From Nitrosomonadales bacterium (GTDB taxonomy: Bacteria; Pseudomonadota; Gammaproteobacteria; Burkholderiales; Gallionellaceae), in contig JAHFQZ010000006.1 of the NCBI GenBank assembly GCA_023259055.1, positions 62,001-126,000 of the forward strand: a DNA stretch of 64,000 nucleotides. Reading direction: 5' to 3'. How positions within the stretch are numbered: position 1 is the stretch's first letter; every line of letters begins with the position of its first letter. Position numbers and translations under genes: made by a program. The notes under the pieces are model-generated. The model was not told the origin of the DNA and ran no database searches. It saw only the letters and a program-made list of their open reading frames with translations. Of the stretch, positions 9,325 to 18,269 are shown one piece after another.

Positions 9325-10266
9325 TCAAGCGAGATCCTCGGGTGCAATCAGGGGCCCTGATTTCTCTACGATTCCGCCACGCTTCAGCATGGAAAGCTGC
9401 TGGGTTTTGTTGAGTTCTGTTACCTGGGACAAGTAAGCGATATTTTTTTCGATCGACTCCAGGTAGTAATTGTTTTCGATGCCATACCAATCCTTGAAGT
9501 GGAACGCCAAATAGTGGTAGATGCCACCAAGGCCGGTATCGAGTCTTTCTCGGGTGAACTCATAGAAATCGCGAGTCTTGCACAGCAGATCGTATATATT
9601 CTGGTAGCTCCCGAACTGCGCTTCCTTGAACTCCAAATAAAGAAACAGCAATTTTTCAAGATAAGTGCGGTCGGCCATTTGCCCTGTCAAATCGGCTGTG
9701 CCGACAATTTGACCGAGCAGGCGGGTGCGCTCATCGGGAAATTTTATTTCAGAAATTGCTACCGCCGGATCGGTGCAAAGCAGAATGAATTTCATTGGCG
9801 CTGCCAAAGCGGGCGAAAAGCCTTGGGCAGCTATGTAGTGCCTCGCAAATTCAATGCCCCGGAGGACATGGATTTTTGTGTGCTGCGCGCCTGTGCCTGT
9901 GTCCTCACCGAGTGGTTGCGCGTAGCCAATATCATGCATCAGGGCGGCGATCATGGCGATGGTCATTTCTTCATCCGTCAAGCGGTTGCCTGAAACATGC
10001 ATACCATGCATCAACCTTACGGCGCACAGGAAGACATCCAGAGTGTGGCGCAGGTCATGGTACAGTGTTTTAATCGGGGCATAACCGGGATATTCGCCAC
10101 GGAACATGCGCACCATGTCATCGAAAGAAGTTCGGACGACGGAAAAATCATATCCGTGGTTAATGCGCCTGACAATGTCGGATGCGCTGAGCCATACCTC
10201 ATCCGGATCGCTGTTGGCGAAGAGGCTATTGATTTCAGCGAATGTTGCAGCATTCTTTATGGTCAT
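9325..10266 (-). CDS. HD-domain phosphohydrolase/phosphodiesterase-like protein
   Basis: This 313-aa soluble protein carries an HD-type metal-binding site: His70 and His74 in LYHDLRHT, and His111-Asp112 in ALMHDIGY. The layout resembles the catalytic core of cyclic-nucleotide phosphodiesterases of the PDEase_I/HD superfamily (a first HNxxH-like motif, here HDLRH, followed by the HD dyad). No sensory domain is attached. The substrate is not evident; a cyclic nucleotide or another phosphoester is possible. It is convergent with efp and divergent from the chemotaxis genes. An inverted repeat lies six bases upstream of its start codon. Confidence 0.75.
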   Translation of the reverse strand: MTIKNAATFAEINSLFANSDPDEVWLSASDIVRRINHGYDFSVVRTSFDDMVRMFRGEYPGYAPIKTLYHDLRHTLDVFLCAVRLMHGMHVSGNRLTDEEMTIAMIAALMHDIGYAQPLGEDTGTGAQHTKIHVLRGIEFARHYIAAQGFSPALAAPMKFILLCTDPAVAISEIKFPDERTRLLGQIVGTADLTGQMADRTYLEKLLFLYLEFKEAQFGSYQNIYDLLCKTRDFYEFTRERLDTGLGGIYHYLAFHFKDWYGIENNYYLESIEKNIAYLSQVTELNKTQQLSMLKRGGIVEKSGPLIAPEDLA

Positions 10267-10589
10267 GATTTAACACCAAATTAGGCAACTGATGAGGATA
10301 ATACTGGAATTTGGTGTTTATGCAATTTTCTGGAAATTAACCCTTCGCACTCAGAAGTTCATAGTCAAGCGTGGAGCATTATTTCGGGCGCATCGGTAGT
10401 GGTTCAGTTTGAAATTTAGCCTGATAGAACTATAGCCATGCTTATGCTATCTTATCCCGCATGACTAACCATAAATAGAGAAATGGCTTTGTTTGATAGT
10501 TGTTGGAGAAGAGCATATTGATTTATGCAGTTAACGTAGTATTCTGTTCAGGGATACTTTAATCGCGCTAAACACCAAGGGAGATCATC
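10267..10589. other. AT-rich intergenic region between HD gene and cheW
   Basis: These 323 bases separate divergent genes. The left end holds the inverted repeat listed separately. The right end holds the leader GCTAAACACCAAGGGAGATCATC, which recurs exactly before the second cheW. I found no convincing gene in between, only a weak AGCCAT/ATGGCT hairpin near 10430-10485. Confidence 0.6.
10272..10318 (-). promoter_or_regulatory. Inverted repeat in the 5' region of the HD-domain gene
   Basis: Arms AACACCAAATT (10272-10282) and AATTTGGTGTT (10308-10318) form an 11-bp perfect inverted repeat with a 25-base spacer, ending six bases from the start codon at 10266. In the mRNA the proximal arm contains the only purine-rich stretch (UUUGGUG) that could act as ribosome-binding site. 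It could be an operator or a translation-controlling hairpin. Confidence 0.5.
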
Positions 10590-11084
10590 ATGCAATCCAG
10601 CCAGGAACAAACCACAACCGGCACAAGCCGCGAACTGCTGACCTTCACACTGGGCAGTGAGGAATACGGCATCGAAATCCTCAAGGTGCAGGAGATCCGC
10701 GGCTATGAAGCCGTCACCACGATCGCCAACGCGCCCGAATTCATCAAGGGAGTGATCAACCTGCGCGGCGTCATCGTGCCCATCGTCGACATGCGCATCA
10801 AATTCAAGCTGGGCAGCGTTACCTACGACGAAACCACCGTCGTGATCATCCTTAACGTCGCCAACCGTGTCGTGGGTATGGTGGTGGACGGCGTTTCTGA
10901 TGTGACCACCCTGAAGGCGGACGAGATCAAGCCTGCGCCGGAATTCGGTTCCGGCCTGGATGTTAAATACCTGCAAGGGCTGGGCACCGTGGACGAACGC
11001 ATGATCATCCTGGTGGACATCGAAAAACTGATGACCAGCCGCGATATGGAATTGATTGAAACGGTAGAAGGGGCAGCAGCTTAA
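10590..11084 (+). CDS. cheW: Chemotaxis coupling protein CheW (copy 1)
   Basis: CheW links chemoreceptors to the CheA kinase. This 164-aa protein is a full CheW domain with the characteristic [17 protein letters not shown] entry and the [14 protein letters not shown] core. A Shine-Dalgarno (AGGGAGA) precedes the ATG. It is followed after 65 bases by a chemoreceptor gene. It differs from the second cheW (13031) at only two residues, Glu/Asp in GI[E/D]IL and Val/Thr in D[V/T]KYL. The two genes share identical leader and downstream spacer sequences, so this is a recent duplication or gene conversion. No cheA is present in the window. Confidence 0.95.
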   Translation: MQSSQEQTTTGTSRELLTFTLGSEEYGIEILKVQEIRGYEAVTTIANAPEFIKGVINLRGVIVPIVDMRIKFKLGSVTYDETTVVIILNVANRVVGMVVDGVSDVTTLKADEIKPAPEFGSGLDVKYLQGLGTVDERMIILVDIEKLMTSRDMELIETVEGAAA

Positions 11085-11149
11085 AGTGAAGTGCCACTAA
11101 TCCAGTAATCTGGCAGATAAACAAAAAATATATATTCGGGGGAGTAATC

Positions 11150-12850
11150 ATGTCATTGGCAAATTTGAGGGTGGGTGCGCGTCTGGGGCTGGGCTTCGGC
11201 GCGGTGATTACGATGATGATTGTCATTACTATTCTTGGCATCACAAATATGCGCAGCATTCAAGGCAGGCTTGACGATGTCGTCAATAAAGAATTTACCA
11301 AGACGGCTTTGGCCAATGACATGCTGGAAGGCGTATGCGCCATCGGCATACATATGCGCGACTCCCTCCTGGAGACCGGTAAGGCCAAGATACAGACAGA
11401 GCTGGATGGCATTACCACAAAGCGCAAAGCCGTCAGAGAAAATCTGGACAAGCTGCAGGCTGCGATGACTTCTGACGCAGACAAGGCTGCGCTGGCCAAA
11501 GTCATTGATGTACGCACCAAGTACATTGCTTCACAGGATAAATTCATAAAACTGGTGGAGGAAGGAAAACAGGAAGAAGCTAAAGCTCACTTGATGCTGG
11601 AGGCGATGGAGCTTCAGGATAACTATATCGAAAAATTAAACGGACTGGTTGAGTATCAAACAGGTGCAATGAAAATAATCGGTGACGAAGCCAACAAGCA
11701 AGTGCAAACGGCCTTATCTCTGATTATCACGATTGCGCTGGTCGCTTTTGTGTTGGCTGTGGCTATAGGCTTTCTGATCGCCCGCTCCATCACCCGTCCC
11801 CTGGAGGATGCGGTGGACTTGGCAGGTGCGGTAGCAAAGGGCGACCTGACGCAACGCATCGAGGTTAAATCCAGCGATGAAGTCGGACAGTTGCTGCAAG
11901 CCTTGAAGGACATGAACGACAGCCTGGTCGGCATCGTCGGAGAGGTGCGCGGCACCACCGAATCGATTACCACCGCCTCACAGGAAATTGCGCAAGGCAA
12001 TGCCGATTTGTCGCAACGCACCGAAGAACAGGCCTCCAGCCTGGAGGAAACAGCAAGCAGCATGGAAGAACTCACCTCCACCGTCCGGCAAAATGCCGAA
12101 AACGCCAGACAGGCCAACCAGCTGGCCACCAACGCCTCCGACATCGCCGTCAAGGGCGGCAAAGTGGTGGGCGACGTGGTGCACACCATGGCCTCGATCA
12201 GCGACAGTTCCAAAAAGATCGTCGACATCATCAGCGTCATCGAAGGCATCGCCTTCCAGACCAACATCCTGGCCTTAAACGCCGCCGTCGAAGCAGCCCG
12301 CGCCGGAGAACAAGGCAGGGGTTTCGCGGTCGTGGCCGGCGAAGTGCGCAACCTGGCGCAACGTTCCGCCGCCGCCGCCAAGGAAATCAAGACCCTGATC
12401 GACGACTCGGTGAACAAAGTGGATGTCGGCTCCAAACAAGTTGACCAGGCCGGTACGACCATGACTGAAATCGTCCAGGCGGTGAAACGCGTCACCGACA
12501 TCATGGCCGAGATCGCGGCTGCTTCCAACGAACAGAGCGCGGGCATCGAGCAGGTAAACCAGGCGATCACCCAGATGGACGAAGTGACCCAGCAGAACGC
12601 CGCGCTGGTGGAAGAAGCTGCGGCGGCAGCTGAGTCGATGCAGGAGCAGGCAGGGGTCCTGATGGAAGCAGTGAGCATCTTCAAGCTTGATGGAAACAAG
12701 GCAGGTGTGCGGACTGCCGCTAAACCCGCCGCCCAACGCACAACTAACAGACCTGCCGTCGCACATCACGCTGCAGCAATACCAGTCAGGAGAGGGCGCC
12801 AGTTGGCCAAGGCCAAAGAAGACAAGGACGGAGACTGGAAAGAGTTTTAA
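11150..12850 (+). CDS. Methyl-accepting chemotaxis protein (4-helix-bundle sensor type, copy 1)
   Basis: This 566-aa transmembrane chemoreceptor has TM1 near residues 12-32, a helical periplasmic ligand-binding domain (about 33-185) and TM2 near 190-212. A HAMP domain (about 213-265) and the long signalling hairpin follow, with the conserved [20 protein letters not shown] tip. The last residues, GDWKEF, form a WxxF tail like the pentapeptide tether that binds CheR/CheB. It follows cheW and has a terminator at 12895. Its first 17 residues match those of the next receptor (13585) while the sensor domains differ. The ligand is unknown. Confidence 0.95.
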   Translation: MSLANLRVGARLGLGFGAVITMMIVITILGITNMRSIQGRLDDVVNKEFTKTALANDMLEGVCAIGIHMRDSLLETGKAKIQTELDGITTKRKAVRENLDKLQAAMTSDADKAALAKVIDVRTKYIASQDKFIKLVEEGKQEEAKAHLMLEAMELQDNYIEKLNGLVEYQTGAMKIIGDEANKQVQTALSLIITIALVAFVLAVAIGFLIARSITRPLEDAVDLAGAVAKGDLTQRIEVKSSDEVGQLLQALKDMNDSLVGIVGEVRGTTESITTASQEIAQGNADLSQRTEEQASSLEETASSMEELTSTVRQNAENARQANQLATNASDIAVKGGKVVGDVVHTMASISDSSKKIVDIISVIEGIAFQTNILALNAAVEAARAGEQGRGFAVVAGEVRNLAQRSAAAAKEIKTLIDDSVNKVDVGSKQVDQAGTTMTEIVQAVKRVTDIMAEIAAASNEQSAGIEQVNQAITQMDEVTQQNAALVEEAAAAAESMQEQAGVLMEAVSIFKLDGNKAGVRTAAKPAAQRTTNRPAVAHHAAAIPVRRGRQLAKAKEDKDGDWKEF

Positions 12851-12894
12851 ATGCCCTGATTAAATCGAAGTAACATAAACAAATAACATCTCGC

Positions 12895-12922
12895 AAACCC
12901 CCTGTCAAAAGGGGGTTTTTCT
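12895..12922 (+). terminator. Intrinsic terminator after the first cheW-receptor pair
   Basis: AAACCCCC (12895-12902) pairs with GGGGGTTT (12911-12918) around an 8-base loop, followed by further T residues. It lies 45 bases after the receptor stop codon. Confidence 0.85.
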
Positions 12923-13030
12923 TTGGTCGATAGTGATAATATAGTTTGTGAGACGGAATAGAGCAGTCTTGCTTGCTAGATTTCAGCGCCACTCAAAAGT
13001 ATCTAACGCTAAACACCAAGGGAGATCATC

Positions 13031-13525
13031 ATGCAATCCAGCCAGGAACAAACCACAACCGGCACAAGCCGCGAACTGCTGACCTTCACACTGGGCAGTG
13101 AGGAATACGGCATCGACATCCTCAAGGTTCAGGAAATCCGCGGTTACGAAGCCGTCACCACGATTGCCAACGCGCCGGAATTCATCAAGGGAGTGATCAA
13201 CCTGCGCGGCGTCATCGTCCCCATTGTCGACATGCGCATCAAATTCAAGCTGGGCAGCGTCACCTACGACGAAACCACCGTCGTGATCATCCTCAACGTC
13301 GCCAACCGGGTAGTGGGCATGGTCGTGGACGGTGTCTCCGACGTGACCACCCTTAAGGCGGACGAGATCAAGCCGGCACCGGAATTCGGTTCCGGCCTGG
13401 ATACCAAATACCTGCAAGGACTGGGCACCGTGGACGAACGCATGATCATCCTGGTGGACATCGAAAAACTGATGACCAGCCGCGATATGGAATTGATTGA
13501 AACGGTAGAAGGAGCAGCAGCTTAA
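13031..13525 (+). CDS. cheW: Chemotaxis coupling protein CheW (copy 2)
   Basis: This second CheW is 164 aa and identical to the copy at 10590 except for two substitutions. The leader (GCTAAACACCAAGGGAGATC) and the spacer after the stop (AAAGTGAAGTGCCACTAATC) are also nearly identical between the copies. Synonymous differences are concentrated in the middle of the gene, which suggests duplication followed by patchy homogenisation. Like copy 1 it precedes its own receptor gene, giving two cheW-mcp modules in tandem. A coupling protein serving an unlinked CheA array is the expected role. Confidence 0.95.
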   Translation: MQSSQEQTTTGTSRELLTFTLGSEEYGIDILKVQEIRGYEAVTTIANAPEFIKGVINLRGVIVPIVDMRIKFKLGSVTYDETTVVIILNVANRVVGMVVDGVSDVTTLKADEIKPAPEFGSGLDTKYLQGLGTVDERMIILVDIEKLMTSRDMELIETVEGAAA

Positions 13526-13584
13526 AGTGAAGTGCCACTAATCTAGTAATCTGGCAGATAAACCAAAAATAGGGGAGAGCAATC

Positions 13585-15279
13585 ATGTCATTGGCAAATT
13601 TGAGGGTGGGTGCGCGTCTGGGGTTGGGTTTCGGTGTGGTGCTGGTTATGCTATCAGCCATTGCTTTAATCGGTATTTCCAAACTCTCCGGGGTCAACGA
13701 TATCACCCACAAGATAGCAACCAAAGATTGGATGAAGGCTGTCATTGCCAATGACATTATTGATCTGGCGAACGACAATGGACGCGCCAGCTACGAATTA
13801 TTTTTGGTTACCGACAAAGCAGCCGTCGCCAAAATTCATGAACGCATTGCCAAAAATAAAAAAACCATCACCGATAAGCTGGAACAACTCGATGGACTGC
13901 TTTACAAGCCGGAAGGCAAGGCGAAACTAGCTACTGTCAGGGAGAAGCGCGGGCCTTATGTTGCAGCGTTCTCAAAAACATCACAATTGCTGGACGAGGG
14001 CAAGCGTGAAGAAGCAACGCGCGTCATGACGGATGAAACCATGCGCGCACTCGATACTTTCCTTGATGCTATCAATGACCTCATCGCGTTTCAGGGCCAG
14101 ATTATGGATGAGTCCGGCAAGGAAGCCGAAGCCAGCTATCAATCCGGACGTACCATGATGAGCGTTCTCGGTGTGTTTGCGGCGCTCTTCGGCATCACCA
14201 TCGCCTGGTTAATTACCCGCTCCATTACCCGCCCCTTGAAACTGGCTGTGGATATGGCCGGTTCGGTAGCCAAGGGCGATCTTACTCAGCATATCGAAGT
14301 GAAATCCAGCGATGAACTTGGGCAATTGTCGCAAGCCTTAATAGACATGAACGAAAATCTCGCAAATATTGTCGGCGAAGTGCGCAGCTCCACCGAAGCT
14401 ATCACCATTGCTACGCAGGAAATCGCACAGGGCAACAGCGATTTGTCGCAGCGCACCGAAGAACAAGCTTCGAGCCTTGAACAAACTGCTTCCAGTATGG
14501 AAGAGCTCACCACAACCGTCCGGCAGAACTCCCAGAGCGCCAAACAAGCCAACCATTTGTCCTCCGATGCCTCAAACATTGCCGTAAAAGGCGGACAAGT
14601 TGTGGGCGATGTGGTGCATACGATGGCTTCAATCAGTGAAAGCTCAAAGAAAATTGTCGATATCATCAGTGTCATCGAAGGCATCGCCTTCCAGACCAAT
14701 ATTCTGGCTTTGAATGCAGCAGTGGAAGCTGCACGTGCCGGAGAACAGGGGCGCGGCTTCGCTGTCGTAGCTGGAGAAGTACGCATCCTGGCGCAACGTT
14801 CCGCCGCTGCCGCCAAGGAAATCAAGACCCTGATCGACGATTCGGTGAACAAAGTAGATGTTGGCTCCAAACAAGTGGATCAGGCCGGCGCGACGATGGC
14901 CGAAATCGTCCAGGCGGTCAAACGCGTCACCGATATCATGGCCGAGATCACCGCCGCCTCCAACGAACAGAATGATGGCATCGAGCAAGTGAACAAGGCG
15001 ATCATCCAGATAGATGATGTGACCCAGCAGAACGCCGCGCTGGTGGAAGAAGCCGCTGCGGCAGCTGAAGCGTTGCAGGAACAATCGGAAGTGCTGATGG
15101 ATGCAGTGAGTATTTTCAAGCTCGACGGAGCCAAGGCAGGTGTGCGGACAGCCGCTAATCCCGCTGCACAACACCCTGACAGAAACTCAACCGCGCATCA
15201 CGCTGCTACGCCGGTCAGAAAGGTTCGTCAGCTGGCAACAACCAAAGAAAATAAGGATGGCGACTGGAAGGAGTTTTAA
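13585..15279 (+). CDS. Methyl-accepting chemotaxis protein (4-helix-bundle sensor type, copy 2)
   Basis: This 564-aa chemoreceptor has the same N-terminal leader as the preceding receptor ([16 protein letters not shown]). TM1 is near 12-32, followed by an unrelated-looking helical periplasmic sensor (about 33-190), TM2 near 192-212, HAMP, and a signalling domain highly similar to copy 1. The C-terminus ends NKDGDWKEF. The pattern of conserved ends with a diverged sensor points to sensor replacement or rapid divergence after a tandem cheW-mcp duplication. The sensor region resembles the four-helix-bundle class by length and predicted helicity. The ligand is unknown. Confidence 0.95.
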   Translation: MSLANLRVGARLGLGFGVVLVMLSAIALIGISKLSGVNDITHKIATKDWMKAVIANDIIDLANDNGRASYELFLVTDKAAVAKIHERIAKNKKTITDKLEQLDGLLYKPEGKAKLATVREKRGPYVAAFSKTSQLLDEGKREEATRVMTDETMRALDTFLDAINDLIAFQGQIMDESGKEAEASYQSGRTMMSVLGVFAALFGITIAWLITRSITRPLKLAVDMAGSVAKGDLTQHIEVKSSDELGQLSQALIDMNENLANIVGEVRSSTEAITIATQEIAQGNSDLSQRTEEQASSLEQTASSMEELTTTVRQNSQSAKQANHLSSDASNIAVKGGQVVGDVVHTMASISESSKKIVDIISVIEGIAFQTNILALNAAVEAARAGEQGRGFAVVAGEVRILAQRSAAAAKEIKTLIDDSVNKVDVGSKQVDQAGATMAEIVQAVKRVTDIMAEITAASNEQNDGIEQVNKAIIQIDDVTQQNAALVEEAAAAAEALQEQSEVLMDAVSIFKLDGAKAGVRTAANPAAQHPDRNSTAHHAATPVRKVRQLATTKENKDGDWKEF

Positions 15280-15411
15280 GTGCTGATTTATTCGGTGTTG
15301 CTGCAAGTCAGTCTGTAGTTATATTCGGCAATCAATATCCTATAACTTTAAATGCCTATTTAAACAATATGTTGAACAAAAACAAAAAAGTGGGCGGTTA
15401 TGCATAAACAC

Positions 15412-15471
15412 AACATAAGTTATATTTATACAACTTATGTTATTGACAAATGTCATTCTTGCGGTTAAGTT
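15412..15471 (+). promoter_or_regulatory. Inverted repeat plus candidate promoter before the Aer-like receptor
   Basis: Arms AACATAAGTT (15412-15421) and AACTTATGTT (15432-15441) form a perfect 10-bp inverted repeat around a 10-base AT-rich spacer. Two bases later TTGACA (15443-15448) is a perfect -35 box. Seventeen bases further TTAAGT (15466-15471) is a weak -10. An operator abutting the promoter of the gene at 15527 is the simplest reading. Confidence 0.55.
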
Positions 15472-15526
15472 GCGTAGCATAGTTGTCTTTAATTAGTCGT
15501 TGACGAAAATTATTTGAGAGGTCGCT

Positions 15527-17230
15527 ATGCGTATTAACTTGCCAGTTACAAACAACGAGTATGAGTTGAAAGATGGCTTTTCTATCGTTTCTGAAACGAA
15601 CGTCAAAGGAATCATCAAATACGCCAACCCCTACTTTGTTGAGGTCAGCGGCTTTTCCGAGGCCGAGCTGATCGGCGCACCACAGAACATCCTGCGTCAC
15701 CCGGACATGCCCGTTGAGGCGTTTGCCGATATGTGGGATACGATAAAGTCAGGAGTGCCTTGGACTGCCATGGTCAAGAATCGCCGCAAAAATGGCGATT
15801 ACTACTGGGTTTTTGCAAATGTCACGCCCATTTACGAGAACGGCCAAGTGGTCGGTTACATGTCGGTACGCAACAAGGGAACCCGCGAGCAAATCAATGA
15901 AGCGGAAAATTTTTATCGCCTGATCAGGGAAGGCAAGGCGAAAGGACTAACCATCCGGCGTGGCCGAATCGTCAGAACTGGATTGATCGGAAAGCTCGCG
16001 TCTTTGCGCGATGTGAGCCTGGGGCTGCGGATTGGCCTGAGCATGAACCTCATGGGTATGTTGATACTGGGGCTGGGTATAGCTGGATTTTTGCAGCATA
16101 CCGGCGCTGAACCACCGTATTGGATTGTGGGTATGACGGCATTTGGCGTGCTGATGTGTCTGTCATTGTGGGCCATGCTGCATATAACGTTGGTGCAACC
16201 ATTTAAGGACGCGGTGCATGCCGCCCGCGTGCTAGCTGGCGGAGATTTGTCCGGAAAATTCGAATCCAGCCGCAATGATGATATGGGGCAAATCATGCGC
16301 GCATTGCAGCAGATGAATGTCAATCTGCGCTCCATCATTGGCGATGTGCGCACCAACGTTGAATCCATCACGCACGCCACCAAGGAAATTGCTGCTGGAA
16401 ATATGGATCTTTCCGGCCGCACTGAACAGCAAGCATCCAGCCTGGAAGAGACCGCCTCCAGCATGGAAGAGCTTACCTCGACTGTGAAGCAGAACGCCGA
16501 GAATGCAAAACAGGCAAACCAACTGGCCAACAACGCCTCCAATATTGCCGTCAAGGGCGGGCAAGCCGTGGGAGATGTGGTCCACACCATGGCCTCGATC
16601 AGCACCAGCTCCAGGAAGATCGTCGACATCATCAGCGTTATCGAAGGCATCGCCTTCCAGACCAACATCCTCGCCCTGAACGCTGCCGTCGAAGCGGCAC
16701 GCGCGGGAGAACAGGGACGCGGTTTTGCGGTCGTTGCGGGAGAAGTTCGCAGCCTGGCGCAGCGCTCGGCAGACGCCGCCAAAGAAATCAAGGCCCTGAT
16801 CGGCGATTCGGTAGATAAGGTGGATACCGGCTCCAGGCAAGTGGATCAGGCAGGCGCGACGATGACAGAAATCGTCCAGGCAGTGAAACGCGTCACCGAC
16901 ATCATGGCCGAGATAGCAGCCGCTTCCAGTGAGCAGAGCGCGGGCATCGAGCAGGTGAACCAGGCGATCACCCAGATGGACGAAGTAACCCAGCAAAACG
17001 CCGCGCTGGTGGAAGAGGCGGCTGCAGCCGCTGCCAGCCTGGAAGACCAGACGGTGTACCTGTCACAGGCAGTGTCCGTATTCAAATTCACACAGAGTAC
17101 TGCGAAATCGGTTATACGTGCTCCCATTGTTAAATCTTCAACCAGACATCACATTCCTGCGCCGTCCAGGAGCGCACGCAAACTTGCCAAACCAAAAGAA
17201 AACTCGGATGGCGATTGGAAAGAGTTTTAG
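15527..17230 (+). CDS. Aer-like PAS-domain chemoreceptor (aerotaxis/energy taxis)
   Basis: This 567-aa receptor starts with a cytoplasmic PAS domain (about 20-130) carrying the Aer signatures [17 protein letters not shown] and [13 protein letters not shown], which line the FAD pocket in that family. Two adjacent membrane helices (about 178-198 and 202-222) have no periplasmic domain between them. HAMP and the standard signalling hairpin follow. The tail GDWKEF matches the two neighbouring receptors. It probably senses redox or oxygen state through bound flavin. It has its own promoter region with an inverted repeat, and a terminator follows at 17303. Confidence 0.9.
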   Translation: MRINLPVTNNEYELKDGFSIVSETNVKGIIKYANPYFVEVSGFSEAELIGAPQNILRHPDMPVEAFADMWDTIKSGVPWTAMVKNRRKNGDYYWVFANVTPIYENGQVVGYMSVRNKGTREQINEAENFYRLIREGKAKGLTIRRGRIVRTGLIGKLASLRDVSLGLRIGLSMNLMGMLILGLGIAGFLQHTGAEPPYWIVGMTAFGVLMCLSLWAMLHITLVQPFKDAVHAARVLAGGDLSGKFESSRNDDMGQIMRALQQMNVNLRSIIGDVRTNVESITHATKEIAAGNMDLSGRTEQQASSLEETASSMEELTSTVKQNAENAKQANQLANNASNIAVKGGQAVGDVVHTMASISTSSRKIVDIISVIEGIAFQTNILALNAAVEAARAGEQGRGFAVVAGEVRSLAQRSADAAKEIKALIGDSVDKVDTGSRQVDQAGATMTEIVQAVKRVTDIMAEIAAASSEQSAGIEQVNQAITQMDEVTQQNAALVEEAAAAAASLEDQTVYLSQAVSVFKFTQSTAKSVIRAPIVKSSTRHHIPAPSRSARKLAKPKENSDGDWKEF

Positions 17231-17302
17231 TCCTATTAACATTTCACGGTTTTTCAGATGGAGTTCATACCCGTTGCAAGCAAGGCTTAGCGGGTTAATT
17301 GG

Positions 17303-17327
17303 AGGCCAACCGAAAGGTTGGTCTTTT
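17303..17327 (+). terminator. Intrinsic terminator after the Aer-like receptor
   Basis: AGGCCAACC pairs with GGTTGGTCT around a GAAA tetraloop, followed by TTTT. It lies about 70 bases after the receptor stop and 60 bases before nadK. Confidence 0.85.
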
Positions 17328-17384
17328 CACTATTGAATTTCCATTACTTTGTCATTGCATGGGCGATGTGGTTTAATCTCAACC

Positions 17385-18257
17385 ATGAAATTCCCCTTCC
17401 AGAACGTCGCGTTGATCGGCAAACACAAGGCCCCGGAAATCGCCGAGCCATTGTTGCTTTTGGCCGGGTTTTTGACATCCAGAGGATTGAGCGTAGTGGT
17501 GGACAGCCTGACCGCCGAGCATCTCAAGAGCAGCCCTTATCCGGCGATGAATCTGGATGAAATTGGCCGTGTGGTTGATTTGGCCATTGTGCTGGGTGGC
17601 GATGGCACCATGCTGAACATTGCGCGCACTTTGTCACCGTGCCATGTGCCTCTGGTCGGTGTGAATCAGGGAAGGCTCGGTTTTCTCACTGATCTTACGC
17701 TGGACAATATGCAGGATAGTATCGCGGCAATGCTGGATGGCAAGTTCGTCACCGAGCAGCGCCTGCTGCTTTCTGCGCAGGTGTTGCGCGACAATGTCGA
17801 GGTGTTCAGCGGCCTGGCTTTCAACGAAGTGGTGGTACATCGCGATCATATCAGCAGCATGATCGAATTTGAGGTGCGTATAGACGGCGAATATCTCTAT
17901 AATCAGCGCGCCGATGGGCTGATTGTCTCGACACCAACCGGCTCGACTGCTTATGCGATGTCCGCGGGCGGTCCGATATTGCATCCCAGCCTGGATGTTA
18001 TTGAGCTGGTCCCGGTATGTCCGCACACATTGAGCAACCGGCCTATCGTGGTGAAGGGCTCCTCGATACTGGAAATTCTGACGCACCGCACCGGTGATTT
18101 GCGCGTGCGATTCGACAGCCACACGAGTTACAACATGCAGTTGCACGACAAGATTATCGTTGCACGGTGTCCAGAGACGGCTTGTTTGCTGCATCCAGTG
18201 GGGCACAGCTACTATCATACGCTGCGCGAAAAACTGCTCTGGAATCAGACGCTATAA
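17385..18257 (+). CDS. nadK: NAD kinase
   Basis: NadK phosphorylates NAD+ to NADP+. The 290-aa protein has the GGDGT motif at residues 71-75, the GVNQGRLGFLTD segment, and the second diagnostic motif in which TPTGSTAYAMSAGGP contacts NAD. The start is taken at 17385 because the conserved N-terminus begins MKFPFQNVAL; an upstream in-frame ATG at 17349 is within the preceding leader. recN follows 12 bases after the stop, a nadK-recN pairing that is common in proteobacteria. Confidence 0.96.
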   Translation: MKFPFQNVALIGKHKAPEIAEPLLLLAGFLTSRGLSVVVDSLTAEHLKSSPYPAMNLDEIGRVVDLAIVLGGDGTMLNIARTLSPCHVPLVGVNQGRLGFLTDLTLDNMQDSIAAMLDGKFVTEQRLLLSAQVLRDNVEVFSGLAFNEVVVHRDHISSMIEFEVRIDGEYLYNQRADGLIVSTPTGSTAYAMSAGGPILHPSLDVIELVPVCPHTLSNRPIVVKGSSILEILTHRTGDLRVRFDSHTSYNMQLHDKIIVARCPETACLLHPVGHSYYHTLREKLLWNQTL

Positions 18258-18269
18258 ATGCTGAAGTAA

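Noticed and set aside
11656..12741. Long minus-strand open frame (361 codons) across the first chemoreceptor
   Set aside because: It is antisense to a highly conserved receptor signalling domain; the same antisense frame is open in all three receptors because of their Ala/Glu/Gln codon pattern. It has no ribosome-binding site.
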